DNA of 5,087 nucleotides. Source: an uncultured Clostridia bacterium (lineage in GTDB: Bacteria > Bacillota > Clostridia > Lachnospirales > Anaerotignaceae). The stretch covers positions 1 through 5,087 of the forward strand of contig CALASU010000104.1 in assembly GCA_937888765.1 (NCBI GenBank). Direction: 5' to 3'. Below, one piece after another: positions 1 to 4,623 of this stretch. Position 1 is the first letter of the stretch. Every line of letters begins with the position of its first letter. The position numbers and the translations under genes were made by a program. Under the pieces are notes generated by a model, which had not been told where the DNA came from, did not search any database, and saw only the letters and a list, made by a program, of their open reading frames with translations.

Positions 1-2
1 CT

Positions 3-284
3 CATATAGTATTGCCGTATCATCCGTATTATATTAAGGATCTGAAAGAGCCAAAGAACTTTGACGGCGTGATCTATCCCGAAGAATTGGCGAAGGTACC
101 GAAGCGCCTGGCGATCGTGAGATTGAATCATCTGATGGTGGATCGAGCAGAGTATTTGATTGCATATGTAGAAGATAGCACAAGAAACTCAGGGAAGCTG
201 TTGGAGTATACACAGAAAAGGGTAGAAAAGGGACTTATAAAAGCGGTAAATCTGGCGGACTTGACAAGTGGAAAGAGTTTCTAA
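3..284 (+). CDS. SLOG/DUF1273 (YpsA-like) family protein, 5'-truncated by the window edge
   Basis: The frame is open from the window edge to TAA at 282-284, giving 93 visible residues; the true start lies upstream. The visible part matches, from memory of the family, the C-terminal half of clostridial SLOG-superfamily DUF1273/YpsA-like proteins: an LPYHP segment, then FDGVIYP, then R-L-N-H-L-M-V-D-R-A-E-Y-L-I-A-Y-V, and the ending LLEYTQKRVEKGLIKAVNL. SLOG domains have a Rossmann-like fold related to DprA and LOG proteins and are thought to bind nucleotide-derived ligands; the exact role of this subgroup is not established. The protein should be cytosolic. The TTG at position 12 is an internal leucine codon, not a start, because similarity continues upstream of it. 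It appears transcriptionally separate from the next gene, which has its own promoter. Family assignment is fairly secure; function is unknown. Confidence 0.8.
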   Translation, partial: HIVLPYHPYYIKDLKEPKNFDGVIYPEELAKVPKRLAIVRLNHLMVDRAEYLIAYVEDSTRNSGKLLEYTQKRVEKGLIKAVNLADLTSGKSF

Positions 285-341
285 CAATCAGTTACTTTTG
301 GATGTGATAGTTCCAAGAATTTACAATTTTCTTACAAAAGG

Positions 342-372
342 AAGGCATCGGTTGAAGGACAGATGTCTTTTT
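342..372 (+). terminator. Possible weak intrinsic terminator after the SLOG gene
   Basis: AAGGCATC (342-349) can pair with GATGTCTT (362-369) as an 8 bp stem with one G-U pair and a 12-base loop, followed by T370-T372. The tract is CTTTTT in total. It lies 57 bases after the stop codon at 284, a reasonable place for a terminator. The stem is modest in GC and the loop is large, so termination is probably inefficient. The next promoter's -35 box lies in the loop. Confidence 0.35.
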
Positions 373-380
373 AGTATAAT
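352..380 (+). promoter_or_regulatory. Sigma-A-type promoter for the downstream gene run
   Basis: TTGAAG (352-357, four of six to TTGACA) and a perfect TATAAT (375-380) are separated by exactly 17 bases. Transcription would begin near 386-388, leaving a leader of about 33 bases before the ATG at 420, which has a strong ribosome binding site. The spacer contains a small inverted repeat, GACA-GA-TGTC (358-367), which could be an operator but is short enough to arise by chance. Confidence 0.72.
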
Positions 381-419
381 AAAATCATAGAAAAGCAGTT
401 GGATATTAGGGGGAGAGAT

Positions 420-683
420 ATGATTCATATATTTAACCGAAAAGAGCTGCTGCTCACATATGATATGTAGAAACAGGCAGAGGTGCGTACACTGCTACAA
501 AATCATGGGATTGATTATAGCGTAAAAGTATGGAATCGCAAAAGTCCTTCCCCGATTTCGGCTCGTTTCAGAGCGTATACAGGAACTTTTAGGGAAGATC
601 TCAATAATATGTATGAATATAAGATTTATGTAAAAAAAGAAGACTATGAACAGGCGTATGCATTGATGTGCAGAGGGATATAG
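420..683 (+). pseudogene. Small conserved protein gene interrupted by an in-frame amber codon
   Basis: AGGGGG (408-413) lies 6 bases before ATG 420. The frame reads MIHIFNRKELLLTYDM, meets TAG at 468-470, then continues KQAEVRTLLQNHGIDYS and on to the final TAG at 681-683; 87 residues if read through. Both sides belong to one protein: from memory, Firmicutes relatives of about 80-90 residues start MIHIFNR and read T-(F/Y)-D-M, then a charged residue, then QAEVR, so the amber replaces one charged or Gln codon (AAG, GAG or CAG to TAG is a single change). The order of an N-terminal strand, a helix ending in GIDY and a C-terminal YEYKIYVKKEDYEQA resembles the DUF2007 signal-transducing-type fold, but that is inference. 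GTG 483 is open downstream, yet has no well-spaced ribosome binding site and would discard the conserved start. Probably a recent nonsense mutation; sequencing error or suppression are alternatives. Confidence 0.75.
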
Positions 684-698
684 AAAGAATGTGATTGT

Positions 699-1001
699 AT
701 GAAAAATATAGTTATCAGTGCTGATGGAGAAAGAAAAGTGTATTCCGTTCCTGATGACGTGGCGGATCATTTATCAAAATATTGTACAGAGTTTTGTACT
801 AAGTGGCTTAATAATAGCCCTTATGCTAAAAAATATAGAATTCGTGGTGTACTTTGCTATAACGAAGATGATTTTATTGAGTATTTAAACACATGGATTT
901 TTCCAAACCAAAAATCAGTACTTGTCAAAAATTTGGGCTGGATTGCATTTGATGCCGAATTACCGGCTCCTTATACGGATTGTCCAAAGTTTAATTTTTG
1001 A
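699..1001 (+). CDS. Conserved hypothetical protein, 100 residues
   Basis: The gene starts at ATG 699, 15 bases after the preceding stop, and ends with TGA at 999-1001, so it is very likely cotranscribed with the gene before it. The ribosome binding site is weak (AGAAAG, 683-688). The protein is small, soluble and has no signal peptide or membrane segment. It opens with a basic strand-like segment (MKNIVISADGERKVYSVP), then a probable helix (residues 18-38) containing a C29-x3-C33 pair and W36. YNEDDFIEYLNTWIFPN (54-70) follows, then NLGWI (78-82). Other cysteines are at 53 and 95; the spacing does not suggest a known metal site. I recognise it as the sort of short conserved protein seen in Lachnospiraceae-like genomes, but cannot assign a domain or function. 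Confidence 0.7.
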   Translation: MKNIVISADGERKVYSVPDDVADHLSKYCTEFCTKWLNNSPYAKKYRIRGVLCYNEDDFIEYLNTWIFPNQKSVLVKNLGWIAFDAELPAPYTDCPKFNF

Positions 1002-1005
1002 ATTC

Positions 1006-1011
1006 AAGGAG
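1006..1011 (+). promoter_or_regulatory. Ribosome binding site that fixes the start at 1021
   Basis: AAGGAG sits 9 bases before ATG 1021, directly after the upstream stop (TGA 999-1001). The same frame is open back to a TTG at 922, but that extension lies inside the preceding gene, has no ribosome binding site and encodes no coherent sequence. ATG 1021 is therefore the start. Confidence 0.8.
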
Positions 1012-1020
1012 TGCGATTCT

Positions 1021-1248
1021 ATGAAAGAAATAGATAAGTTTTTCAAAGGTTTTATCTTTGTACAATCAGGTGCTTGTTTTGGTCATGCACTTGCTAAATA
1101 TATTGACTATATAAACCATCCGGATGTGTATGCTGTGCAATCTGCTCCATGGTACACAAGCAGTATACTTATGGCGATTATAGTCTCCATAACAACGATT
1201 ACTTGTTTTATTGTCGGACACATAATCAAGAGATGTAAACAAAAATAA
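1021..1248 (+). CDS. Small membrane protein, 75 residues
   Basis: ATG 1021 is chosen because of the AAGGAG at 1006-1011; the gene ends with TAA at 1246-1248 and lies 19 bases after the previous gene. Residues 7-28 form a moderately hydrophobic segment with small residues (FFKGFIFVQSGACFGHALAKYI). A polar stretch with DYINHPDVYA and APWYT (29-46) follows, then a clear transmembrane helix (about 48-69) and a basic tail, KRCKQK. Two membrane passes with both ends cytoplasmic is the likeliest topology. The short loop containing H-P-D and P-W-Y looks conserved rather than random. I recall similar proteins of this size from Lachnospiraceae-type genomes, annotated as hypothetical. It could be a small accessory subunit of the membrane proteins encoded downstream; no function can be assigned. 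Confidence 0.7.
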   Translation: MKEIDKFFKGFIFVQSGACFGHALAKYIDYINHPDVYAVQSAPWYTSSILMAIIVSITTITCFIVGHIIKRCKQK

Positions 1249-1318
1249 ACTGACTGATCAATTCCAAGTTGTCGAGCATTTGAATAGAGCTAAGGCTTTG
1301 TGTTTGGGGTGATATGAA

Positions 1319-2086
1319 ATGATGAGAAAAATAAAAAGCTTGAATTACTATCAAAAAGCTGTCTTAGTATTTATGATTGCCATGGCACTTGTATTTTCTT
1401 TGATTTATTCTATAACAATCTCAAAGGTTGGATTTGAATATAAGGATATAATTTTTGTTCCAAGTAAAGAAAATAACAGTACGGTATATTCCGGTAAAAT
1501 CCAAGGACAACAGGCATATTTTACAGTATCTGAGGATAAAACCATTGTATTTCAGTATGGCAATAAAAGATATGGTCCTTATACAGCAAAAGAAGACCCT
1601 GCAGCGATTCCGAAGGACGAAGAAATGCGGGAACATATGACTGGTGTAGAGCTGCGTCAAGGTGAAGCTATTCTGTTCCGTGGAGGTGTTTTGGAAATAG
1701 AAGATTTCTATTGGCTGTATAACGAGGACGGAACTGTAGATAGCTTTGGATTTCCCTACATAGCCAGTAATGGACTCGAAAGGGATGAAAAAGGGAATAT
1801 AATTGATTCGATAGCACCATCTGCAGCCACTATACTGGAGCTAATGAATGATCCGGAATTGACACATAAGGGCGAATGGTTTGCATGGTTTGAAGCTATG
1901 TTTCTTTGCATTCTCAATGCAATATCCATTTTGTTTGCGGATGAGCTGTTTCGTTGGAATCTGTCATTTCAGATTCATAATGCGGATAATGCAGAGCCGT
2001 CTGATTGGGAAATTGCGGGAAGATATATTGGCTGGACTGTTCTGCCAATGATTGCATTGATGCTTTTTATTACGGGTTTACAATAG
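1319..2086 (+). CDS. Membrane protein with extracytoplasmic domain, 255 residues, unknown function
   Basis: ATG 1319 is preceded by GGTGAT (1308-1313), which matches the anti-Shine-Dalgarno sequence at 5-base spacing; a second ATG follows at once. An out-of-frame ATG at 1314 is ignored. The protein starts with a basic end and one helix (about 13-34). A large polar, strand-rich region of about 150 residues follows, with YSGKIQGQQAYFTVSEDKTI and FYWLYNEDGT, probably outside the membrane. The C-terminal part has a second hydrophobic stretch (about 188-206) and a third at the extreme C-terminus (about 236-254), separated by FADELFRWNLSFQI and a DNAEPSDWEIAGRYIGW segment. Three membrane segments predict opposite sides for the two ends. 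It ends in TAG (2084-2086), showing that TAG is a genuine stop in this genome. I recall similar proteins in Lachnospiraceae, annotated as hypothetical. The gap of 70 bases upstream has no convincing promoter or terminator. Confidence 0.78.
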   Translation: MMRKIKSLNYYQKAVLVFMIAMALVFSLIYSITISKVGFEYKDIIFVPSKENNSTVYSGKIQGQQAYFTVSEDKTIVFQYGNKRYGPYTAKEDPAAIPKDEEMREHMTGVELRQGEAILFRGGVLEIEDFYWLYNEDGTVDSFGFPYIASNGLERDEKGNIIDSIAPSAATILELMNDPELTHKGEWFAWFEAMFLCILNAISILFADELFRWNLSFQIHNADNAEPSDWEIAGRYIGWTVLPMIALMLFITGLQ

Positions 2087-2111
2087 TACAAATTGCAAGA
2101 GATCGAAGACT

Positions 2112-2140
2112 TTGATCGTATAAAAAAAGATGTATATAGA
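2112..2140 (+). promoter_or_regulatory. Weak candidate promoter upstream of the DUF975 gene
   Basis: TTGATC (2112-2117) and TATAGA (2135-2140) are separated by 17 bases in the 108-base gap between the two membrane-protein genes. Each box matches four of six consensus positions, so in AT-rich DNA this could be chance. An imperfect inverted repeat (2101-2117, GATCGAA/TTTGATC with one G-U pair) overlaps the -35 box and has no T-run after it, so it does not look like a terminator. Confidence 0.25.
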
Positions 2141-2194
2141 ACTTGTGGCTGTTAAAAAGCATATCTTCGTTAAGGATGGGAGAGGGGGAGAAGC

Positions 2195-2935
2195 ATGAAA
2201 GTTGCTGCTGATTATAGAAAGACTGCAAGAGAATCTTTAAAAGGAAAATGGTTTCCTGCTGTTTTGGCGGGTGTTATTGCATCCCTGCTGGGGGCAGGAA
2301 GTAAAGTTGGTCCTGAACTGAAATATACTGCGAATGCGGAACAATTAAACCTCACGATAGAACATGCAGGAATGCCGATTTATTCCACAGGGATCAGTCA
2401 GGCGAACAGAGAACAGATAGTTGATTTTTTACTCGGTATCGTTCCATATCTTTCCATTCTTATAATCGTTATGCTGATCGTACAGCTGATTATAGGTGGG
2501 ATTGTCAGTGCCGGATATTGTAAATTTCATCTGGATCTGGTAGATGGGGAAGAACCGCAGTTGGGAACATTATTTACATATCTGCCACAGTGGAAAACGA
2601 TGGTTTCTGCAAATATCCAGATGACGGTTTATACACTGCTCTGGACACTGCTGTTTATTATACCGGGTATTGTTGCGGCATATCGCTATTCCATGACATA
2701 TTATATTCTGGCTGAAAATCCTGAACTCAGTGCCAGTGAAGCGATCGAGCGTTCCAAGGCACTCATGGACGGAAATAAATGGAGATTGCTGTGTCTTTGG
2801 TTCAGTTTTATTGGTTGGAACCTCCTTTGCCTGTTGACACTTGGCATTGGTAATCTGTGGCTGAATCCATATATTCAGACAGCAAATGCTGCATTTTATC
2901 GGGATATTACAACATTCTGGGCAAAAGAGGAATAA
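2195..2935 (+). CDS. DUF975 family integral membrane protein, 246 residues
   Basis: ATG 2195 follows AGGGGGAG (2183-2190) at good spacing. The sequence has the hallmarks of DUF975, a family widespread in Clostridia and lactobacilli. The N-terminal basic segment reads DYRKTARESLKGKW before the first hydrophobic helix (about 19-35). A polar loop follows, then a long hydrophobic region (about 77-103) leading into GGIVSAGYCKFHLDLVDGE (101-119). A third region (about 139-163) ends in the PGIVAAYRYSMTYYILAE core (157-174). The soluble stretch NPELSASEAIERSKALMDGN (175-194) is the most typical family signature, and the last hydrophobic region (about 197-223) includes LTLGIGNLWLNPY. Length is normal for the family. 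The protein lies in the cytoplasmic membrane; the biochemical role of DUF975 proteins is not known to me. The next gene starts 22 bases downstream, so the two are probably cotranscribed. Confidence 0.9.
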   Translation: MKVAADYRKTARESLKGKWFPAVLAGVIASLLGAGSKVGPELKYTANAEQLNLTIEHAGMPIYSTGISQANREQIVDFLLGIVPYLSILIIVMLIVQLIIGGIVSAGYCKFHLDLVDGEEPQLGTLFTYLPQWKTMVSANIQMTVYTLLWTLLFIIPGIVAAYRYSMTYYILAENPELSASEAIERSKALMDGNKWRLLCLWFSFIGWNLLCLLTLGIGNLWLNPYIQTANAAFYRDITTFWAKEE

Positions 2936-2957
2936 ACAAAAGTGTGAGGGAAGAAAT

Positions 2958-3437
2958 ATGAGAACTCAGAAAAAGAAGAAATGTATCATAGCTTTTTTAG
3001 GAGTGATACTGTTATTTGGGGGGATTTCGCTCCACAGCAGGCTGCTATCAGAGGAAGTGAGTATTTCTCTGGAAAATTTCGTATATTGTCAGATCCAAGT
3101 GATGCGGGAAGAAAATAACACAGGCATTGGACGAGCTGTACAAATAAGAGATATAGAAAAGACAGAAAAATTATTTGATTTCTTAGGTTCATTGAAAGCT
3201 AGAAAGATGCTGCCTTGGGAAACAATATTTGCAAAAAAAATTGTAGAGAGAACAAAAGAACATCCTTATATGATTATATTGCAGTATGATAGTGAGATGG
3301 CAGGGCGTTCGGAAGGAATTAACTGTTGGACGACAGGGCAAGTGGATATTCGAGGAACTTCGTATATACTGATAGAAGAACCGAAGACACGGATTACTGA
3401 TTATTTGGAATTGTTGCTGCAAACAAATAGATTATGA
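2958..3437 (+). CDS. Exported or membrane-anchored protein, 159 residues, unknown function
   Basis: ATG 2958 is supported by GAGGGAAG (2946-2953) just upstream. The frame is open to a TTG-type codon at 2886, but that would overlap the DUF975 gene and add 24 residues of unlikely sequence before the signal. The true N-terminus is MRTQKKKK, followed by a hydrophobic segment (about 9-25, with ILLFGGIS), the classic shape of a signal peptide or signal anchor. There is no lipobox cysteine at the end of the hydrophobic stretch, so it is not an obvious lipoprotein. The remaining 130 residues alternate strand-like and charged segments (SISLENFVYCQIQV, then IRDIEKTEKLFDFLGSLK, and a C-terminal SYILIEEPKTRITDYLELLL). 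They form a probable compact extracytoplasmic domain with C44 and one later cysteine in NCWTTG. I do not recognise the family. It is the last gene before a strong terminator. Confidence 0.72.
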   Translation: MRTQKKKKCIIAFLGVILLFGGISLHSRLLSEEVSISLENFVYCQIQVMREENNTGIGRAVQIRDIEKTEKLFDFLGSLKARKMLPWETIFAKKIVERTKEHPYMIILQYDSEMAGRSEGINCWTTGQVDIRGTSYILIEEPKTRITDYLELLLQTNRL

Positions 3438-3442
3438 ATTTG

Positions 3443-3471
3443 AAAAACGGTAGAGTTGTTCTGCCGTTTTT
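3443..3471 (+). terminator. Strong intrinsic terminator closing the gene run
   Basis: The arms 3443-3454 (AAAAACGGTAGA) and 3460-3471 (TTCTGCCGTTTTT without its first T) pair over 12 bases with one G-U pair and a 5-base loop (GTTGT). The hairpin ends in TTTTT and begins 6 bases after the stop codon at 3437. The A-tract on the left arm means it could also stop transcription arriving on the minus strand. Confidence 0.9.
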
Positions 3472-3528
3472 ATATATAGTTCTTTCAGAAGATATATTCT
3501 TTTTTATAAGGAATTTTTGATATTTGGT

Positions 3529-3557
3529 TCGACATTTTTTTGATTTCAATTCATAAT
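3529..3557 (+). promoter_or_regulatory. Sigma-A-type promoter of the recombinase gene
   Basis: TCGACA (3529-3534, five of six to TTGACA) and CATAAT (3552-3557, five of six to TATAAT) are separated by 17 bases. Transcription should begin near 3564, about 23 bases before the ATG at 3587. The 115-base gap between the terminator at 3471 and the recombinase holds only this promoter and AT-rich sequence, so the recombinase is its own transcription unit. Confidence 0.65.
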
Positions 3558-3574
3558 AGTTCTAAATATTTTAA

Positions 3575-3580
3575 TGGAGG
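3575..3580 (+). promoter_or_regulatory. Ribosome binding site that fixes the recombinase start at 3587
   Basis: TGGAGG ends 6 bases before ATG 3587, ideal spacing. The in-frame TTG at 3581 touches the ribosome binding site directly and could not be used with it, so the protein starts MNFLNEW. Confidence 0.8.
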
Positions 3581-3586
3581 TTGATT

Positions 3587-4507
3587 ATGAATTTTTTAAA
3601 TGAATGGGTAACTAATTATCTGAATTATTGTAAATGGAACAAACGGTTAAGTGAAAAAACAATAAAGGCATATAGCATTGATCTGGGACAGTCTCTGGAT
3701 TTTATAGAGGGATTGGATCAAAAGTTAAATCGTACCAATATAAACAGCTTTATTGTTTGGCTAAATGAAACATATAAACCGAAAAGTATTAAAAGAAAAG
3801 TTGCAAGTATTAAGGCATTCTGCAATTATTTAGAATATGAAGAAATACTTGAAAGCAATCCTTTTGACAAGATTCGTATAAAAGTAACTGAACCACGGAT
3901 TTTACCTAAAACAATACCATTCTCAGATATAGAAAAAATTTTATCATATGTATATGAGAGAAAGAAAAAAACTGAATTAACAGAATGGCAGTATAGAGTG
4001 CTTCTTCGAGACACTGCGATATTGGAGTTGCTTTTTGCAACAGGTATTCGTGTTTCGGAATTATGTCATCTGAAAAATGAAGATATCAATTTAATAGAAG
4101 GGCATATTAAAATATATGGAAAAGGAGCGAAGGAAAGATTGATTCAAATTGGTAATGATGATGTTATCAATACATTGAAAGAGTATCAGGATGCTTTTTC
4201 TATACATATTGAAAAAAACAGATATTTTTTTGTTAATAGATTATATCAGCGGTTTTCAGAGCAATCTGTTCGCCTTATGATTAAGAAATATACTGATTTA
4301 GCTGGTATTCGGACGCATATCACACCACATATGTTTAGACATTCTTTTGCCACTTTATTGCTGGAAGAAGATGTTGATATACGCTATATTCAAACTTTAC
4401 TGGGACATAGTTCTATTGTAACAACACAGATATATACGCATGTAGCCTCAAAAAAGCAACGAGATATTCTTTTTGAGAAGCATCCGAGAAATAAGATACA
4501 CCTATAA
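3587..4507 (+). CDS. XerC/D-like tyrosine recombinase (integrase), 306 residues, apparently intact
   Basis: This is a phage-integrase-family tyrosine recombinase that cuts and rejoins DNA at short specific sites through a 3'-phosphotyrosine intermediate. Residues 1 to about 90 form the N-terminal core-binding domain with the typical opening (YLNYCKWNKRLSEKTIKAYS) and IKRKVASIKAFCNYLE. The catalytic domain runs from about 108 to 300 and has every catalytic residue: R155 (ATGIRVSEL), K179 (YGKGAKER), H248 and R251 (TPHMFRHSFATLL), H274 (LLGHSS) and the nucleophile Y283 (QIYTHV). Length is normal for Xer-type enzymes (about 295-310). It lacks the N-terminal arm-binding domain of lambda/Tn916-type integrases, so it may act on simple core sites, in inversion or small-element mobility. 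It has its own promoter and is AT-richer than the genes to its left. No excisionase is visible. Its last codons and stop form the left arm of a very long hairpin. The housekeeping XerC or XerD is less likely given the context. Confidence 0.93.
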   Translation: MNFLNEWVTNYLNYCKWNKRLSEKTIKAYSIDLGQSLDFIEGLDQKLNRTNINSFIVWLNETYKPKSIKRKVASIKAFCNYLEYEEILESNPFDKIRIKVTEPRILPKTIPFSDIEKILSYVYERKKKTELTEWQYRVLLRDTAILELLFATGIRVSELCHLKNEDINLIEGHIKIYGKGAKERLIQIGNDDVINTLKEYQDAFSIHIEKNRYFFVNRLYQRFSEQSVRLMIKKYTDLAGIRTHITPHMFRHSFATLLLEEDVDIRYIQTLLGHSSIVTTQIYTHVASKKQRDILFEKHPRNKIHL

Positions 4508-4562
4508 CCAAAACGCTCGTTTCGTATGGAAATGAGCGTTTTGGTTATAGGTGTATTTTGTT
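4490..4562 (+). terminator. Very long hairpin spanning the recombinase stop codon
   Basis: Positions 4496-4518 and 4534-4556 are perfect 23-base inverted repeats. The central 15 bases also fold (GTTTC 4519-4523 with GAAAT 4529-4533, one G-U pair), leaving a 5-base loop, GTATG. Outside, 4490-4495 pairs with 4557-4562 using two G-U pairs. The whole stem is about 34 bp. The core AAAACGCTC...GAGCGTTTT looks like a bidirectional terminator, extended outward by CCTATAACC/GGTTATAGG. The left arm includes the last recombinase codons and its TAA (4505-4507). The T-run after the outer arm is only four bases. Termination is the simplest role; the unusual length also allows a recombinase-linked or end structure. 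Confidence 0.75.
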
Positions 4563-4569
4563 AATAAAG

Positions 4570-4586
4570 GATAATAGCTAATTATC
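4570..4586. repeat. Short perfect inverted repeat upstream of the methyltransferase gene
   Basis: GATAAT (4570-4575) and ATTATC (4581-4586) form a perfect 6-base inverted repeat around a 5-base spacer. It could be a small operator, and GATAAT itself resembles a -10 box, but no good -35 lies 17 bases upstream. AT-rich DNA produces such repeats by chance. The rest of the 4563-4623 gap holds only the methyltransferase ribosome binding site (AGGAG, 4608-4612). Confidence 0.3.
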
Positions 4587-4623
4587 ATTTATTGATGCAA
4601 AATGAACAGGAGTAAATATATCA

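Noticed and set aside
468..470. Reassigned amber codon (TAG read as an amino acid, as in some gut phages)
   Set aside because: TAG ends the 255-residue protein gene (2084-2086) at a sensible place, so TAG appears to be a normal stop codon here.
495..770. 91-codon open frame on the minus strand
   Set aside because: It lies antisense to the amber-interrupted gene and the following gene, has no ribosome binding site of note and gives no coherent protein sequence.
922..1020. Upstream extension of the 75-residue membrane protein
   Set aside because: The extension overlaps the previous gene and the AAGGAG at 1006-1011 points to ATG 1021.
1421..1660. Open frames on both strands within the 255-residue protein gene (minus 1421-1660, plus 1455-1640)
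   Set aside because: Both lie wholly inside a longer, better supported gene with a good ribosome binding site.
2886..2957. Upstream extension of the 159-residue exported protein
   Set aside because: It overlaps the DUF975 gene and would bury the signal segment; GAGGGAAG at 2946-2953 supports ATG 2958.
2986..3422. Two minus-strand open frames (2986-3192 and 3189-3422)
   Set aside because: They are antisense to the exported-protein gene, lack ribosome binding sites and show no recognisable sequence.
3826..4014. Minus-strand open frame inside the recombinase
   Set aside because: It is the antisense shadow of a gene with all catalytic residues in place.
4519..4533. Invertible promoter segment between the 23 bp inverted repeats
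   Set aside because: Only 15 bases separate the arms, too short to hold a promoter or to be looped for inversion; a hairpin role is more likely.
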